Notes: a model not told the origin generated them from the sequence alone. Shown: positions 9,121-18,612, numbered from the stretch's first letter. The stretch: 64,000 bases of DNA from Shimia sp022448905 (GCF_047126315.1 NZ_CP138953.1:1240001-1304000), one strand, 5' to 3'. Translations and numbers: made by a program.

Positions 9121-9188
9121 CGGCTGACGCAGAGTCGCCCGCACACAAGACCATTGCACCCGATTCGCCGCTGCAATAGGCTGATCCC

Positions 9189-9416
9189 ATGGCCATCTGC
9201 ATCCTGTACAAACCTGCCAAACGCACACGCCCCCGCTACTACCGCGTGGAAATTGCCATGAACCTGTTTGAAGAGGTCTCTGTCCTGCGCGAATGGGGCG
9301 TCGCCGGTGGCAAGGGGCGCAGCATGGTGCGCATCTTCAGCAACCTGCGCGACGCATCCTTGGCCGCGGATCAATACCGCCACGGCGCCCAAAAACGCGG
9401 GTATGCGCGGGGGTAG
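9189..9416 (+). CDS. Small WGR domain protein
   Basis: A 75-residue protein made almost entirely of a WGR domain: an N-terminal YYRVEIAMNLFEE strand and helix, the signature REWGVAGGKGRS and a final helix with a DASLAAD core. WGR domains occur in poly(ADP-ribose) polymerases and MolR-like proteins and bind nucleic acids; the free-standing bacterial version has no defined role. No strong ribosome binding site is visible before ATG 9189. Confidence 0.75.
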   Translation: MAICILYKPAKRTRPRYYRVEIAMNLFEEVSVLREWGVAGGKGRSMVRIFSNLRDASLAADQYRHGAQKRGYARG

Positions 9417-9518
9417 AACTCCACGTTTAAGTCTCCAACCATTTCCTCAAAGTATGCGGATTCCGGGCTCTCTCAGACTTGCTGGCTGCGAATCCGTTAA
9501 TTAGTGAGCATCCAAAAA

Positions 9519-10169
9519 ATGTCGTATCGAACTTATATCGCGGCAAGCCGCGCCGCTTATGTTGCGGGGATTGAAGCGGGCATCGCGCCCCAAGAGCTTC
9601 GGGCTCATACAGGTGTGATGGGGGAGGCCTTTGTGGCCGACTATCTGGGTGTAAAGCTGACGCCTGAGAATAATCAGCGCGGTTTCGATCTGGTTGATAA
9701 GAATGGCCTCCGAGTTTCAGTCAAAACAATTACAACGAGTACTGGTGCTGGTCTCAACGAGAACACCATTGATCTTGTTGATCGAGTGATTGTCGTTTGG
9801 ATCGATACACACGAGGACGAGTTGGACCTTACGGTCGTTTACGACAAGAGCGTTGAGGCGTTTCTTGCCGACGCGGCCGCGCCTTATCGTGGGGTTTTGA
9901 GGCTTGGCAAAGGAGTGATGACGTTTCCGCAACGCGCTCAGACTGCCAGTAAGTTTGAAGTCGGCGAAGTCGAAGATACATTTGAAGATGGAGATGTCGT
10001 TATTCGAAAACACACAACAGGCTCATTCACCGCCCTAGTCAAAGGGGAACCGCAACCTGCCCGCCAATACCTTTTGGAAATACGGGATCGGATGAATCTG
10101 CCCGATAAGAGCACAAACACAACGCGTTCGCTTGGTGCACAGGTCTTTGGAAGTAAGTCGCGTTCATAG
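9519..10169 (+). CDS. Hypothetical protein, possible PD-(D/E)XK-like fold
   Basis: About 216 residues from ATG 9519; an in-frame GTG at 9504 is an alternative, and no strong ribosome binding site decides. The N-terminal 80 residues have a Glu in a helix (GVMGEAFVADYLG), then GFDLVDKNGLRVSVKT, a spacing that fits the E...D...(x)VK core of PD-(D/E)XK nucleases. The rest is beta-rich with acidic stretches. Codon choice and base composition are less GC-rich than in its neighbours, suggesting transfer. The nuclease-like assignment is inference from motif spacing only; I do not recognise the family by name with confidence. Confidence 0.6.
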   Translation: MSYRTYIAASRAAYVAGIEAGIAPQELRAHTGVMGEAFVADYLGVKLTPENNQRGFDLVDKNGLRVSVKTITTSTGAGLNENTIDLVDRVIVVWIDTHEDELDLTVVYDKSVEAFLADAAAPYRGVLRLGKGVMTFPQRAQTASKFEVGEVEDTFEDGDVVIRKHTTGSFTALVKGEPQPARQYLLEIRDRMNLPDKSTNTTRSLGAQVFGSKSRS

Positions 10170-10207
10170 GCACCAGTCTGCTGCGTTTATTGATAGTAGC
10201 CCCCCAA

Positions 10208-10234
10208 ACAAAAAAAACCGCCCCACCGGACGGT
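10208..10234 (-). terminator. Intrinsic terminator for the CHCC zinc protein gene
   Basis: Read on the minus strand: stem ACCGTCC with GGGCGGT around a GGTG loop, followed by a run of about seven T. It lies downstream of the stop of the gene at 10265. Confidence 0.8.
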
Positions 10235-10264
10235 CTCCTCAATCTCGTAAAAACCTAACAACCC

Positions 10265-10447
10265 TTAGGCCACCTTGTCTTTGAAATCCTCGTGGATGAA
10301 CTTGCAGTCACAATAGGGGCATTCCACCCAGCCATGCTCGTTCGGGATTTGCAGATACACGCGCGGGTGGCCCATCGCCCCCTCACCGCCGTCACAAGAC
10401 ACTCGGTAGCTTTCCACAATCTTGGTTTCTGGGGCTTCAATCGTCAT
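10265..10447 (-). CDS. CHCC zinc-finger domain protein (NDUFS6-like)
   Basis: A 60-residue protein with Cys-x(8)-His and Cys-x-x-Cys ligands: VSCDGGEGAMGHP, then VECPYCDCKF. This zf-CHCC domain is the same as in the mitochondrial complex I accessory subunit NDUFS6, and small alphaproteobacterial homologues are usually annotated zinc-finger domain-containing protein. It may be linked to complex I, but no nuo genes are nearby. A monocistronic unit with its own terminator. Confidence 0.85.
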   Translation of the reverse strand: MTIEAPETKIVESYRVSCDGGEGAMGHPRVYLQIPNEHGWVECPYCDCKFIHEDFKDKVA

Positions 10448-10570
10448 CTGCGATGTCCTTCATGGCTTCGGAGAGGTTCTCCGATGGCGGTGTTTTCTGG
10501 CGGCTGCGGTTGAGCTTCACGTCCGCTTTGGTTAGGGCAAATAATAGGCATTGCGCGGCGGGGAGCAAGA

Positions 10571-11509
10571 GTGGCCATGACCAACAACGCGATTGAAATC
10601 CGTGGGTTGCAAAAGACCTACAAAGGGGGGCGCGGCGCGCCTGCCAAACACGCGCTCAAAGGCGTGGATTTGACCGTGCCCGCTGGCAAGATTTTTGGCC
10701 TGCTTGGCCCCAATGGCGCGGGCAAATCCACCATGATCAACATCATGGCCGGTCTGGTGACCAAATCCTCCGGCACGGTGAAAATCTGGGGGTTTGATCA
10801 GGACGAAAACCCGCGCCAATCCCGCGCGGCCATTGGCGTGATGCCACAAGAGCTCAATCTCGATCCGTTCTTCACGCCCCGCGCGGCGCTGGAAGTGCAG
10901 GCCGGTCTCTACGGCGTGCCCAAACATCAGCGTCAGAGCGACGAAATCCTGCGCATGGTGGGCCTGTCGGACAAAGCGGAGGCCTACGCCCGCACACTTT
11001 CCGGCGGGATGCGGCGTCGTCTCTTGTTGGGCAAAGCGCTGGTGCACCACCCGCAGGTGCTGGTGCTCGATGAACCCACCGCAGGCGTCGATATCGAGTT
11101 GCGCCAGATGCTCTGGTCCAACATTCGCCGCCTCAATGAAGAGCGCGGCCTGACCGTGATCCTGACCACCCATTATCTCGAAGAGGCCGAGGAGATGTGT
11201 GACGAGATCGCCATCATCAACCACGGCGAAGTTGTTGCACGCGACAGCACTTCTAACCTGCTGGGACAGGTGGACAGCAAATGTATGGTGATTGATCCGG
11301 TGGCCCCGGTGGAAACCCTGCCAACTGCGCCCGGCATCGAAGTCACCCGTCGCGGAGACGGCCGCATCGCGCTGACCTATCAAGCGCGCGAAACCTCTGC
11401 CGAAGATGTGCTTGGCGCGGTCCGCGCCGCTGGCATCGCCATCGCCGACGTGAAAACCGAACAGGCGGACCTGGAAGACGTCTTTTTGCAGCTCACCAAA
11501 TCGGCCTAA
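10571..11509 (+). CDS. ABC-2 type transporter ATP-binding protein
   Basis: A 312-residue ATPase: Walker A GPNGAGKST near residue 47, signature LSGGMRRR, Walker B VLVLDEPT, D-loop GVDIE and switch TTHYLEEAE. GTG 10571 is preferred because GGGAG ends six bases upstream; ATG 10577 is two codons in. The DrrA/YadG-like architecture with a roughly 70-residue C-terminal domain fits ABC-2 exporters. The permease partner is not adjacent: the next gene is dnaE on the other strand, so the partner must be encoded elsewhere or just upstream in a different arrangement. Confidence 0.9.
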   Translation: MAMTNNAIEIRGLQKTYKGGRGAPAKHALKGVDLTVPAGKIFGLLGPNGAGKSTMINIMAGLVTKSSGTVKIWGFDQDENPRQSRAAIGVMPQELNLDPFFTPRAALEVQAGLYGVPKHQRQSDEILRMVGLSDKAEAYARTLSGGMRRRLLLGKALVHHPQVLVLDEPTAGVDIELRQMLWSNIRRLNEERGLTVILTTHYLEEAEEMCDEIAIINHGEVVARDSTSNLLGQVDSKCMVIDPVAPVETLPTAPGIEVTRRGDGRIALTYQARETSAEDVLGAVRAAGIAIADVKTEQADLEDVFLQLTKSA

Positions 11510-11545
11510 GCCAAGCGGGTAGGGCGGCCGCACACCGTCCCGGCC

Positions 11546-14500
11546 TTAGATTTCTTCCACCGCCATCACGCCCTCAACCGACTTGAGCGCGCTTTTGATC
11601 TGCGGGTTCACCGGGAAGCCCGCGCCCGCATCGATTTCCACCTCGCCGGGCAGTTCCATGTTGGTCAGGCAAAACCAGATCGGCCCTTTGGGCATGTTCT
11701 TCATGGTCTCTTTCGCGCCCTCAAGGATGTTGGCCACTGGCCCCACCGCGCTGGCGTCATCGAGGTAGATCTTTAGCCCCGAGTTGCCCGCATCCGCGAC
11801 AATGGTCTCCACCGGCGTCATGCTCTGCGCCAGCAGCTTCAACTGATCACTCTCCATCTCGGCCTTCACGGTCACCACCACCTTGGAGCCGGTCTCTAGG
11901 TGTTCGCGGCATTTCTCCAACGTGTCCGAGAAGATCGTGACCTCATAGGCCCCGGTTGGGTCGCTGAGCTGCGCAAAGGCAAAGCGATTGCCCCGCGCCG
12001 ACTTTCGCTCTTGTCGCCCAGACACCCGCCCGGCGAGCTTGGCCACACACGGCCCGCCCCGCGCCTTGTCGGTCAACTCATCCAGCGTCATCACGTTCTT
12101 ACGTTTGAGCGGGGCCATGAAGTCTTCAAGCGGGTGGCCCGACAAGAAGAAGCCAATCGCCTTGGCCTCTTCATCGAGCCGCTCCGCCTGCAACCAATCC
12201 CCTGCCGGTGACAAACGCGGCTCCGGCAAATCATCCCCCGCCTCGCCAAACAGCGACACCTGATTGGAGCTCTTCTGCTCATGGATCGCGGCGGAGTAAT
12301 TCACCAGCCCATCCAGGCTTTCCATCACCCGCCGCCGGTTGTTGTCGAGCTGATCAAACGCGCCGGACCGCGCGAGCATCTCCAAAGGCCGCTTGCCAAC
12401 CTTCTTCAAATCCACCCGGCGGGCAAAATCAAACAGCGTCGCAAACGGCTTGTCCACGCCATCCACCTTGCGCCCCTCGGTCACCAGCTTCATCGCCTCA
12501 AGGCCGACGTTCTTCAACGCCCCCAGCGCATAGACCAGCGCGCCGTCGACCACCTTAAACGTCGCATCCGAGCGGTTTACACAGGGCGGCACATAAGGCA
12601 GTTTCAGCGCCTTTTTCACTTCTTCAAAATACACCGCCAGCTTGTCCGTCAGGTGAATATCGCAGTTCATGACGCCCGCCATAAACTCCACCGGATGGTT
12701 CGCCTTCAGCCACGCGGTCTGGTAACTCACCACCGCATAGGCTGCCGCGTGCGATTTGTTAAAGCCGTAGTTCGCAAACTTCTCCAGAAGGTCAAACACC
12801 TCCGAAGCTTTCTTCGCCGGCACGCCGTTCTCCGCCGCGCCTTTCTCAAACTTCGGACGCTCCGCGTCCATCGCTTCCTTGATCTTCTTACCCATCGCCC
12901 GGCGCAACAGGTCCGCGCCGCCAAGCGAATAGCCCGCCATGACCTGCGCAATCTGCATCACCTGTTCCTGATACACGATGATGCCCTGGGTCTCTTCCAG
13001 AATGTGGTCAATCAACGGGTGCACGGACTCAATCTCGCGCAGCCCGTTTTTCACCTCACAATAGACCGGGATGTTCTCCATCGGACCCGGACGATAGAGC
13101 GCCACAAGTGCAACGATATCCTCGATACAAGTCGGCTTCATACGCTTCAGCGCATCCATCATGCCGGTGGATTCCACCTGGAACACCGCCACGGTTTTGG
13201 CCGCTGAGTAGAGCTTGTAGGTCGGCTCATCATCTAGCGGGATGGCGTTGATCTGGTTCTCCGCACCGTCGGCTGGCTTATAGAGTTCGGTCCCATCTGC
13301 GGCCACATGCAACGGCCGCCCCGAGCTGTGGATCTGCTCAATCGCGTTTTGAATAACCGTCAGGGTTTTGAGACCCAAGAAGTCGAACTTCACCAGGCCG
13401 GCCTGTTCCACCCATTTCATGTTGAATTGGGTCGCCGGCATGTCAGAGCGCGGATCTTGGTAGAGCGGCACCAAGGCATCCAAAGGCCGGTCGCCAATCA
13501 CAACCCCCGCCGCGTGGGTCGATGCGTTCCGCAACAGCCCCTCAACCTGTTGCCCATAGGTCAGCAGCCGGTCCACCACCTCTTCGTTTTTGGCCTCTTC
13601 GCGCAGGCGTGGCTCTTCTTTCAAAGAGTCTGCGATGGACATCGGCTTCACGCCTTCCACCGGGATCAGCTTGGAGAGCCGGTCCACCTGACCATAAGGC
13701 ATCTGCAACACCCGCCCGATGTCGCGCACCGCCGCCTTGGACAAGAGCGCACCAAAGGTGATGATCTGCCCCACCTTGTCGCGCCCATATTTCTCCTGCA
13801 CGTATTTGATCACCTCTTCGCGGCGATCCATGCAGAAGTCGATGTCAAAGTCCGGCATCGAAACCCGTTCCGGGTTCAAGAAGCGTTCAAACAGCAGAGA
13901 GTAGCGCAGCGGATCAAGGTCGGTGATGGTCAGCGCATAGGCCACCAGCGAGCCCGCACCAGACCCTCGCCCAGGCCCCACCGGAATGTTGTGGTCCTTG
14001 CCCCATTGGATAAAGTCCGCAACGATCAGGAAGTAGCCGGGGAACCCCATGCCCTCAATGATGCCCAGCTCAAAATCCAGCCGTTCCTGATATTCTTCGA
14101 CTGACACGGCGTGTGGGATTACCGCCAGACGGGCCTGCAAGCCTTCGTTGGCAATCCGGCGCAGTTCCGCAACCTCATCATCGGCAAACTTCGGCAGGAT
14201 GGGGTCGCGCAAATAGGTGGCAAAGGCACAGCGTTTGGCAATCTCGACCGTGTTCTCAATCGCTTCAGGCAGATCCGCAAACAGCGTGATCATCTCTTCC
14301 TGCGATTTGAAATAGTGCTGTGGAGTCAGACGGCGGCGCCCGTCCTGTTGATCGACATAGGCCCCTTCGGAAATACAGATCAGCGCGTCATGCGCCTCAT
14401 ACATGTCCGACGTAGGGAAATAGACGTCATTGGTCGCGACCAGAGGCAGATCCATGGCGTAGGCCATCTCGATAAACCCGCGCTCTGTCAGCCGCTCCGC

Positions 14501-15064
14501 CTCCGGTGCGCCGTTTTCGCCGGGATGGCGTTGCAGCTCCACATACAGCCGGTCGCCAAAAATCTCCTTGAGCCGCGTCATCATCGCTTGGGCGGCGGCA
14601 TGTTGACCGTCGCGCATCATGCGGCCCATTGGCCCATCCGGCCCCCCGGTCAAACAGATCAACCCAGCAGAGCGCTCCGCCAGTTCTTCCATCGTCACTT
14701 GCGGCAGCTGCCCGTCATTGTCCACATAGAGACAGGACGACAGTTTCATCAGGTTCTCATAGCCTTCTTCACGCTGCGACAGCAGCACGATGGGCGCAGG
14801 CTTTGGCGGTGCGGTCCGTCCTGACGGATCATCATGCGGCATATGCATGTCGACCTGACAGCCCACAATCGGCTGAATGCCCGCGCCCTGCGCGGTGACA
14901 GAGAACTCCAACGCAGCAAACAAGCTGTTGGTGTCGGTGATCGCCACCGCTGGCATGCCCATGTCGGCACACATGCCGGGCAGCTTTTTACAGCGCACCG
15001 CCCCTTCGAGTAGGGAGTATTCGGTGTGGGTGCGGAGGTGGATGAATCGAGGCGCGTTGGTCAT
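11546..15064 (-). CDS. dnaE: DNA polymerase III alpha subunit
   Basis: A complete 1172-residue replicative polymerase. The PHP domain starts HLRTHTEYSLLEGA (residues 9-22). The palm contains the catalytic pair Asp405/Asp407 in PDFDIDF, preceded by PGRGSGAGSL. VGQIITFG and the thumb follow; a helix-hairpin-helix region and an OB fold (VAKLAGRVSG, FAQLSDPTGAYE) close the protein. It is the E. coli DnaE1 type, so proofreading is expected from a separate epsilon subunit. Transcribed toward the ABC-2 ATPase gene; the 36-base convergent spacer has no clear terminator. Confidence 0.97.
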   Translation of the reverse strand: MTNAPRFIHLRTHTEYSLLEGAVRCKKLPGMCADMGMPAVAITDTNSLFAALEFSVTAQGAGIQPIVGCQVDMHMPHDDPSGRTAPPKPAPIVLLSQREEGYENLMKLSSCLYVDNDGQLPQVTMEELAERSAGLICLTGGPDGPMGRMMRDGQHAAAQAMMTRLKEIFGDRLYVELQRHPGENGAPEAERLTERGFIEMAYAMDLPLVATNDVYFPTSDMYEAHDALICISEGAYVDQQDGRRRLTPQHYFKSQEEMITLFADLPEAIENTVEIAKRCAFATYLRDPILPKFADDEVAELRRIANEGLQARLAVIPHAVSVEEYQERLDFELGIIEGMGFPGYFLIVADFIQWGKDHNIPVGPGRGSGAGSLVAYALTITDLDPLRYSLLFERFLNPERVSMPDFDIDFCMDRREEVIKYVQEKYGRDKVGQIITFGALLSKAAVRDIGRVLQMPYGQVDRLSKLIPVEGVKPMSIADSLKEEPRLREEAKNEEVVDRLLTYGQQVEGLLRNASTHAAGVVIGDRPLDALVPLYQDPRSDMPATQFNMKWVEQAGLVKFDFLGLKTLTVIQNAIEQIHSSGRPLHVAADGTELYKPADGAENQINAIPLDDEPTYKLYSAAKTVAVFQVESTGMMDALKRMKPTCIEDIVALVALYRPGPMENIPVYCEVKNGLREIESVHPLIDHILEETQGIIVYQEQVMQIAQVMAGYSLGGADLLRRAMGKKIKEAMDAERPKFEKGAAENGVPAKKASEVFDLLEKFANYGFNKSHAAAYAVVSYQTAWLKANHPVEFMAGVMNCDIHLTDKLAVYFEEVKKALKLPYVPPCVNRSDATFKVVDGALVYALGALKNVGLEAMKLVTEGRKVDGVDKPFATLFDFARRVDLKKVGKRPLEMLARSGAFDQLDNNRRRVMESLDGLVNYSAAIHEQKSSNQVSLFGEAGDDLPEPRLSPAGDWLQAERLDEEAKAIGFFLSGHPLEDFMAPLKRKNVMTLDELTDKARGGPCVAKLAGRVSGRQERKSARGNRFAFAQLSDPTGAYEVTIFSDTLEKCREHLETGSKVVVTVKAEMESDQLKLLAQSMTPVETIVADAGNSGLKIYLDDASAVGPVANILEGAKETMKNMPKGPIWFCLTNMELPGEVEIDAGAGFPVNPQIKSALKSVEGVMAVEEI

Positions 15065-15104
15065 CCGCCAAAACTATCTCAGCCCCGGATGATAGGAAAC
15101 TGCC

Positions 15105-15145
15105 CTCGGCTTCATTTGGCCAAAAATATCCCGGGGGAACACCGC
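15105..15145. repeat. Short extragenic repeat-like element downstream-facing from dnaE start
   Basis: Read on the minus strand this spacer contains CCCCGGGATATTTTTGGC followed by CAAATGAAG. I recognise this type of GGGATATTTTTGGCC-GAAG string as a frequent extragenic element in roseobacter genomes. A more diverged copy is at 62232-62262. Confidence 0.4.
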
Positions 15146-15195
15146 CCACGGAGTCAGGGGTGGCGTGCCTTTGTCCTACGGCTAAACGGCTGCCT

Positions 15196-15390
15196 TTAGT
15201 AGTGCGGCGGCCGTTCGTCGCCCATGACAACCCCGCCGCTGCCATCTTGTTCCCGAGTGGCTTCCCGCTCCATCAGCATCTGAACACGGCGGGTCAAAAG
15301 CGCAATCTCGGTGTCCTGGCGGGCCACAACGTCACTCAACTCCTCGACAGTGCGAGTGAGATGGGCAATCTTTTCTTCAAGCTGTTCCAT
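15196..15390 (-). CDS. slyX: SlyX family protein
   Basis: A 64-residue protein from ATG at 15388-15390. Residues 1-42 form a coiled coil (MEQLEEKIAHLTRTVEEL and on), and the sequence ends DERPPHY, close to the PPHY-type ending of SlyX proteins. The function is unknown. A longer in-frame upstream extension would run into the divergent crotonase gene and is rejected. It is divergently placed 99 bases from the crotonase start. Confidence 0.85.
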   Translation of the reverse strand: MEQLEEKIAHLTRTVEELSDVVARQDTEIALLTRRVQMLMEREATREQDGSGGVVMGDERPPHY

Positions 15391-15489
15391 AGCTGCGGCA
15401 TAGGCTGTGACCCTTTGTGGGTCAAGCGACGCCGCGTTTTTCTTGCCTGTTTCTGGTGGGACGCAACAGTGGACAAAGGGAGGTAAGTC

Positions 15490-16293
15490 ATGACTGTTTT
15501 GGTACAGACCAGAGGTCGGGTGCGCATCATCAGCATCAATCGCCCGGAGGTTCGCAACGCCGTGAACCCGGATACCGCCGCCGCGCTGTATGAGGCTTTT
15601 CTGACCTTCGAGGCGGATGACGGCGTTGATGTTGCTATCTTGACCGGTGGGCAAACGGCTTTCTGCGCTGGGTTTGATTTGAAGGCTGCGGCTGGCGATC
15701 TTGGGGCTGACTGGCAAAATACCATCGCTATTCCCGACGATTGGCAGGACGCCCAGGATCAGCCCATTCCAGGCCCGATGGGGCCATCCCGCCTGATGTT
15801 GTCCAAGCCGGTGATCGCAGCGGTCGAAGGTCATGCCGTGGCCGGTGGGCTGGAGTTAGCCGCATGGTGCGACATGCGCGTGGCGTCAGAGGCGGCGGTG
15901 TTTGGCGTGTTCTGCCGCCGGTGGGGCGTGCCGTTGATTGATGGCGGCACTGTGCGGTTGCCGCGCATTCTGGGGCAGGGCCGCGCCAACGATCTCATCC
16001 TCACTGGGCGTCCTGTGTCTGGTGAGGAGGCCCATCACATTGGATTGGTGGATCGACTCTGTCCAGAAGGTCATGCGCTAGAAGAAGCTTTGGTTTTGGC
16101 GGAAAGCCTGACGCGCTTTCCGCAAGCTTGCATGCGCGCGGATTTTCTTTCGGCGCGTCCAAGTGGCACGAATTTGGCGCAGGCGCTGCGACGGGAATGG
16201 GCCTCGTTTGAAGCTTTTGCCACCGAAGGCCAAAAAGGCGCGGCGCGCTTTGCGGCGGGCAAAGGTCGAGGCGGCGGGTTTTCAGACATCTGA
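15490..16293 (+). CDS. Crotonase/enoyl-CoA hydratase family protein
   Basis: A 267-residue crotonase-fold protein. The CoA/oxyanion blocks are visible: NRPEVRNAVN near residue 17, FCAGFDLKA, then EGHAVAGGLELA. The region that normally carries the first catalytic Glu (xPExxLGxxPGxG) reads VFCRRWGVPLIDGG, so that Glu is absent. A Glu pair lies in GEEAHHIGLV where the second would be expected. It is therefore probably not a classical hydratase but one of the other acyl-CoA reactions of the fold. Start ATG 15490 follows GGGAGGTAAGTC. Confidence 0.85.
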   Translation: MTVLVQTRGRVRIISINRPEVRNAVNPDTAAALYEAFLTFEADDGVDVAILTGGQTAFCAGFDLKAAAGDLGADWQNTIAIPDDWQDAQDQPIPGPMGPSRLMLSKPVIAAVEGHAVAGGLELAAWCDMRVASEAAVFGVFCRRWGVPLIDGGTVRLPRILGQGRANDLILTGRPVSGEEAHHIGLVDRLCPEGHALEEALVLAESLTRFPQACMRADFLSARPSGTNLAQALRREWASFEAFATEGQKGAARFAAGKGRGGGFSDI

Positions 16294-16372
16294 CCTGAGC
16301 CGCAACAACAGCGCACCTTGTGGTAAGATGTGGCCGGGACACAAGCACCCGCACCACCGCAAAACAGTCGTG

Positions 16373-16393
16373 ATACCGACGTAATACCGACGT
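16373..16393. promoter_or_regulatory. Candidate operator: two ATACCGAC repeats with 11-bp period
   Basis: ATACCGAC occurs at 16373 and again at 16384, one DNA turn apart, about 140 bases before the fadH start. The same octamer pair with the same 11-bp period, inverted, lies at 34041-34059 upstream of the BCCT transporter gene. Tandem half-sites with this spacing are typical of OmpR/PhoB-family response regulators. No regulator gene of that type is in the window. Confidence 0.5.
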
Positions 16394-16531
16394 CGAAATG
16401 GGAGGTTAACACGCCAGAACCGACGCAACGGCAAGGCCAAGTTGCGCGCCGTTTGACGCCGCGTCGGGCGTGACAAAGGCACTGCTTTACGTTTTGGTCA
16501 ACTTAAATGACGAGGCACCTTGGAGGCACCT

Positions 16532-18559
16532 ATGACCCAGTACCCGCACATGCTCGCCCCGCTTGATCTGGGCTTTACCACCTTGAAAAACCGCGTCCTT
16601 ATGGGCTCGATGCACACCGGCCTGGAGGAAACCAAAGACTGGAACCGCGTGGCAGAATTCTACGGCGAACGCGCCCGCGGCGGCGTTGGCCTGATCGTCA
16701 CCGGCGGCATGGCCCCAAGCCGCGAAGGTGGCGTCTTCCCCGGTGCGGCAGGCCTCTTCACCGACGAAGACATCGCCAACCACAAAATCGTAACCGACCG
16801 CGTCCACGCCAGCGGCGGCAAGATTGCAATGCAGATCTTGCACGCCGGTCGCTACGCTTATGGGCCGGAGTGTGTCTCTGCCTCTCCGGTGAAATCTCCG
16901 ATCTCACCTTTCCCGCCAAAAGAACTGGATGAAGAGGGAATTGAGAAGCAAATTCAGGACTTTGTCACCGCCACAACCCGCGCACGTGAAGCCGGCTATG
17001 ACGGCGTGGAGATTATGGGGTCCGAGGGCTATTTCCTCAACCAGTTCATCGTCACCCACGTGAACAAACGCACGGATCGCTGGGGCGGCTCCTACGAAAA
17101 CCGCATCCGCCTGCCCATCGAAGTGGTGCGCCGCTGCCGCGAGGCTGTGGGCGAGGACTTCATCATCATCTACCGCTTGTCGATGATTGATCTGGTGCCC
17201 AATGGCTCCACCCACGAAGAGGTGGTGCAGCTCGCACAAGAGATTGAAAAAGCGGGCGCAACCATCATCAACACCGGCATCGGTTGGCACGAGGCGCGTA
17301 TTCCGACCATCGCCACCTCGGTCCCGCGCCGCGCCTTTGCCTGGGTGACCAAGAAGTTGATGGGCAAGGTGAGCATCCCGGTGATCACCTCCAACCGCAT
17401 CAACACGCCAGAAGTGGCTGAAGAGGTTTTGGCCGAGGGCTGTGCCGACATGGTCTCCATGGCGCGGCCGTTTTTGGCGGATGCCGGTTTTGTTAACAAA
17501 GCCGCTGAGGGCAAGTCCAACCAGATCGCGCCTTGCATTGGTTGTAACCAAGCTTGCTTGGATCACACCTTTGGCGGCAAGCTCACCTCTTGTTTGGTGA
17601 ACCCGCGCGCCTGCCATGAAACCGAATTGGCCATTCCGACCTCTGAAACCGTAAAGAAAATTGCCGTTGTTGGGGCGGGACCAGCGGGTCTCTCTGCGGC
17701 CATGACCGCAGCACAGCGCGGCCACAAGGTCACTCTGATTGATCGTGCTGACAAACTGGGCGGGCAGCTCAACGTTGCTAAACAAATCCCAGGCAAAGAG
17801 GAGTTCTGGGGCTTGGTCGACTGGTATGAGGCAATGATCGCCGAGCTAGACATTGAGGTTCAACTCAACACCGAAGCCACAGCCAACACTTTGGCAGGCT
17901 ACGACGATGTTATCATCGCAACTGGCATTGTGCCACGTGATCCCGGCATCCCGGGGCAGGATCGCCCCGAAGTGCTGTCCTACCTTGATGTCCTGCGCGA
18001 CAAGAAGCCCGTTGGCAAAAAAGTCGCCGTTGTTGGTGCGGGCGGCATCGGTTTTGATGTGTCTGAATTCCTTGTGCACGAAGGTGCAAGCCTGACAGAA
18101 AACCTGCCGGAGTGGATGGTGGAGTGGGGCGTCACTGACCCTGCTGAGCACCGTGGCGGTCTCGCACCAGAAGGCCCGCAGCCGCATCCTGCGGCGCGTC
18201 AGGTTACGTTGATGCAGCGGAAGGCCAAAGCGCTGGGCAAAGGTCTGGGCAAAACCACCGGCTGGATTCACCGCGCGGCGTTAAAAATGAAAAACGTCGA
18301 GATGCTGGGCGGCGTGAACTATGAGAAAATTGACGACGACGGCCTGCACATTTCCTTTGGCGAAGCGCGGGACAATCCACGGGTGCTGGATGTGGACAAT
18401 GTGGTGATCTGCGCTGGCCAGGTTAGCGACCGCTCTCTGGCAGACGCGCTGGAAGCCGAAGGCGTGACTTGCCACGTGATCGGTGGTGCAGATGTGGCGG
18501 CAGAGCTGGACGCCAAACGCGCCATCAACCAGGGCACCCGCCTTGCGGCCACGCTGTAA
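16532..18559 (+). CDS. fadH: NADPH-dependent 2,4-dienoyl-CoA reductase
   Basis: A 675-residue flavoprotein of the old yellow enzyme / trimethylamine dehydrogenase type. ATG 16532 lies five bases after GGAGG (16522-16526). The N-terminal TIM barrel (1-340) binds FMN; the 4Fe-4S cysteines lie in CIGCNQACLD and the following CLVNP, and the C-terminal half has two dinucleotide-binding sites (VVGAGPAGLSAA for FAD and VVGAGGIGFDVSE for NADPH). FadH reduces 2,4-dienoyl-CoA from unsaturated fatty acids during beta-oxidation. Nearby dimethylamine dehydrogenase relatives share the fold, but the size and active-site region fit FadH. Confidence 0.9.
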   Translation: MTQYPHMLAPLDLGFTTLKNRVLMGSMHTGLEETKDWNRVAEFYGERARGGVGLIVTGGMAPSREGGVFPGAAGLFTDEDIANHKIVTDRVHASGGKIAMQILHAGRYAYGPECVSASPVKSPISPFPPKELDEEGIEKQIQDFVTATTRAREAGYDGVEIMGSEGYFLNQFIVTHVNKRTDRWGGSYENRIRLPIEVVRRCREAVGEDFIIIYRLSMIDLVPNGSTHEEVVQLAQEIEKAGATIINTGIGWHEARIPTIATSVPRRAFAWVTKKLMGKVSIPVITSNRINTPEVAEEVLAEGCADMVSMARPFLADAGFVNKAAEGKSNQIAPCIGCNQACLDHTFGGKLTSCLVNPRACHETELAIPTSETVKKIAVVGAGPAGLSAAMTAAQRGHKVTLIDRADKLGGQLNVAKQIPGKEEFWGLVDWYEAMIAELDIEVQLNTEATANTLAGYDDVIIATGIVPRDPGIPGQDRPEVLSYLDVLRDKKPVGKKVAVVGAGGIGFDVSEFLVHEGASLTENLPEWMVEWGVTDPAEHRGGLAPEGPQPHPAARQVTLMQRKAKALGKGLGKTTGWIHRAALKMKNVEMLGGVNYEKIDDDGLHISFGEARDNPRVLDVDNVVICAGQVSDRSLADALEAEGVTCHVIGGADVAAELDAKRAINQGTRLAATL

Positions 18560-18581
18560 GTCAGACGCGATAGAAAACACG

Positions 18582-18604
18582 AAGGGCGCCATCGGCGCCC
18601 TTTT
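18582..18604 (+). terminator. Terminator of fadH
   Basis: A nine-pair perfect stem (AAGGGCGCC/GGCGCCCTT) with an ATC loop, followed by TTTT. Confidence 0.85.
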
Positions 18605-18612
18605 CCCTAGCC

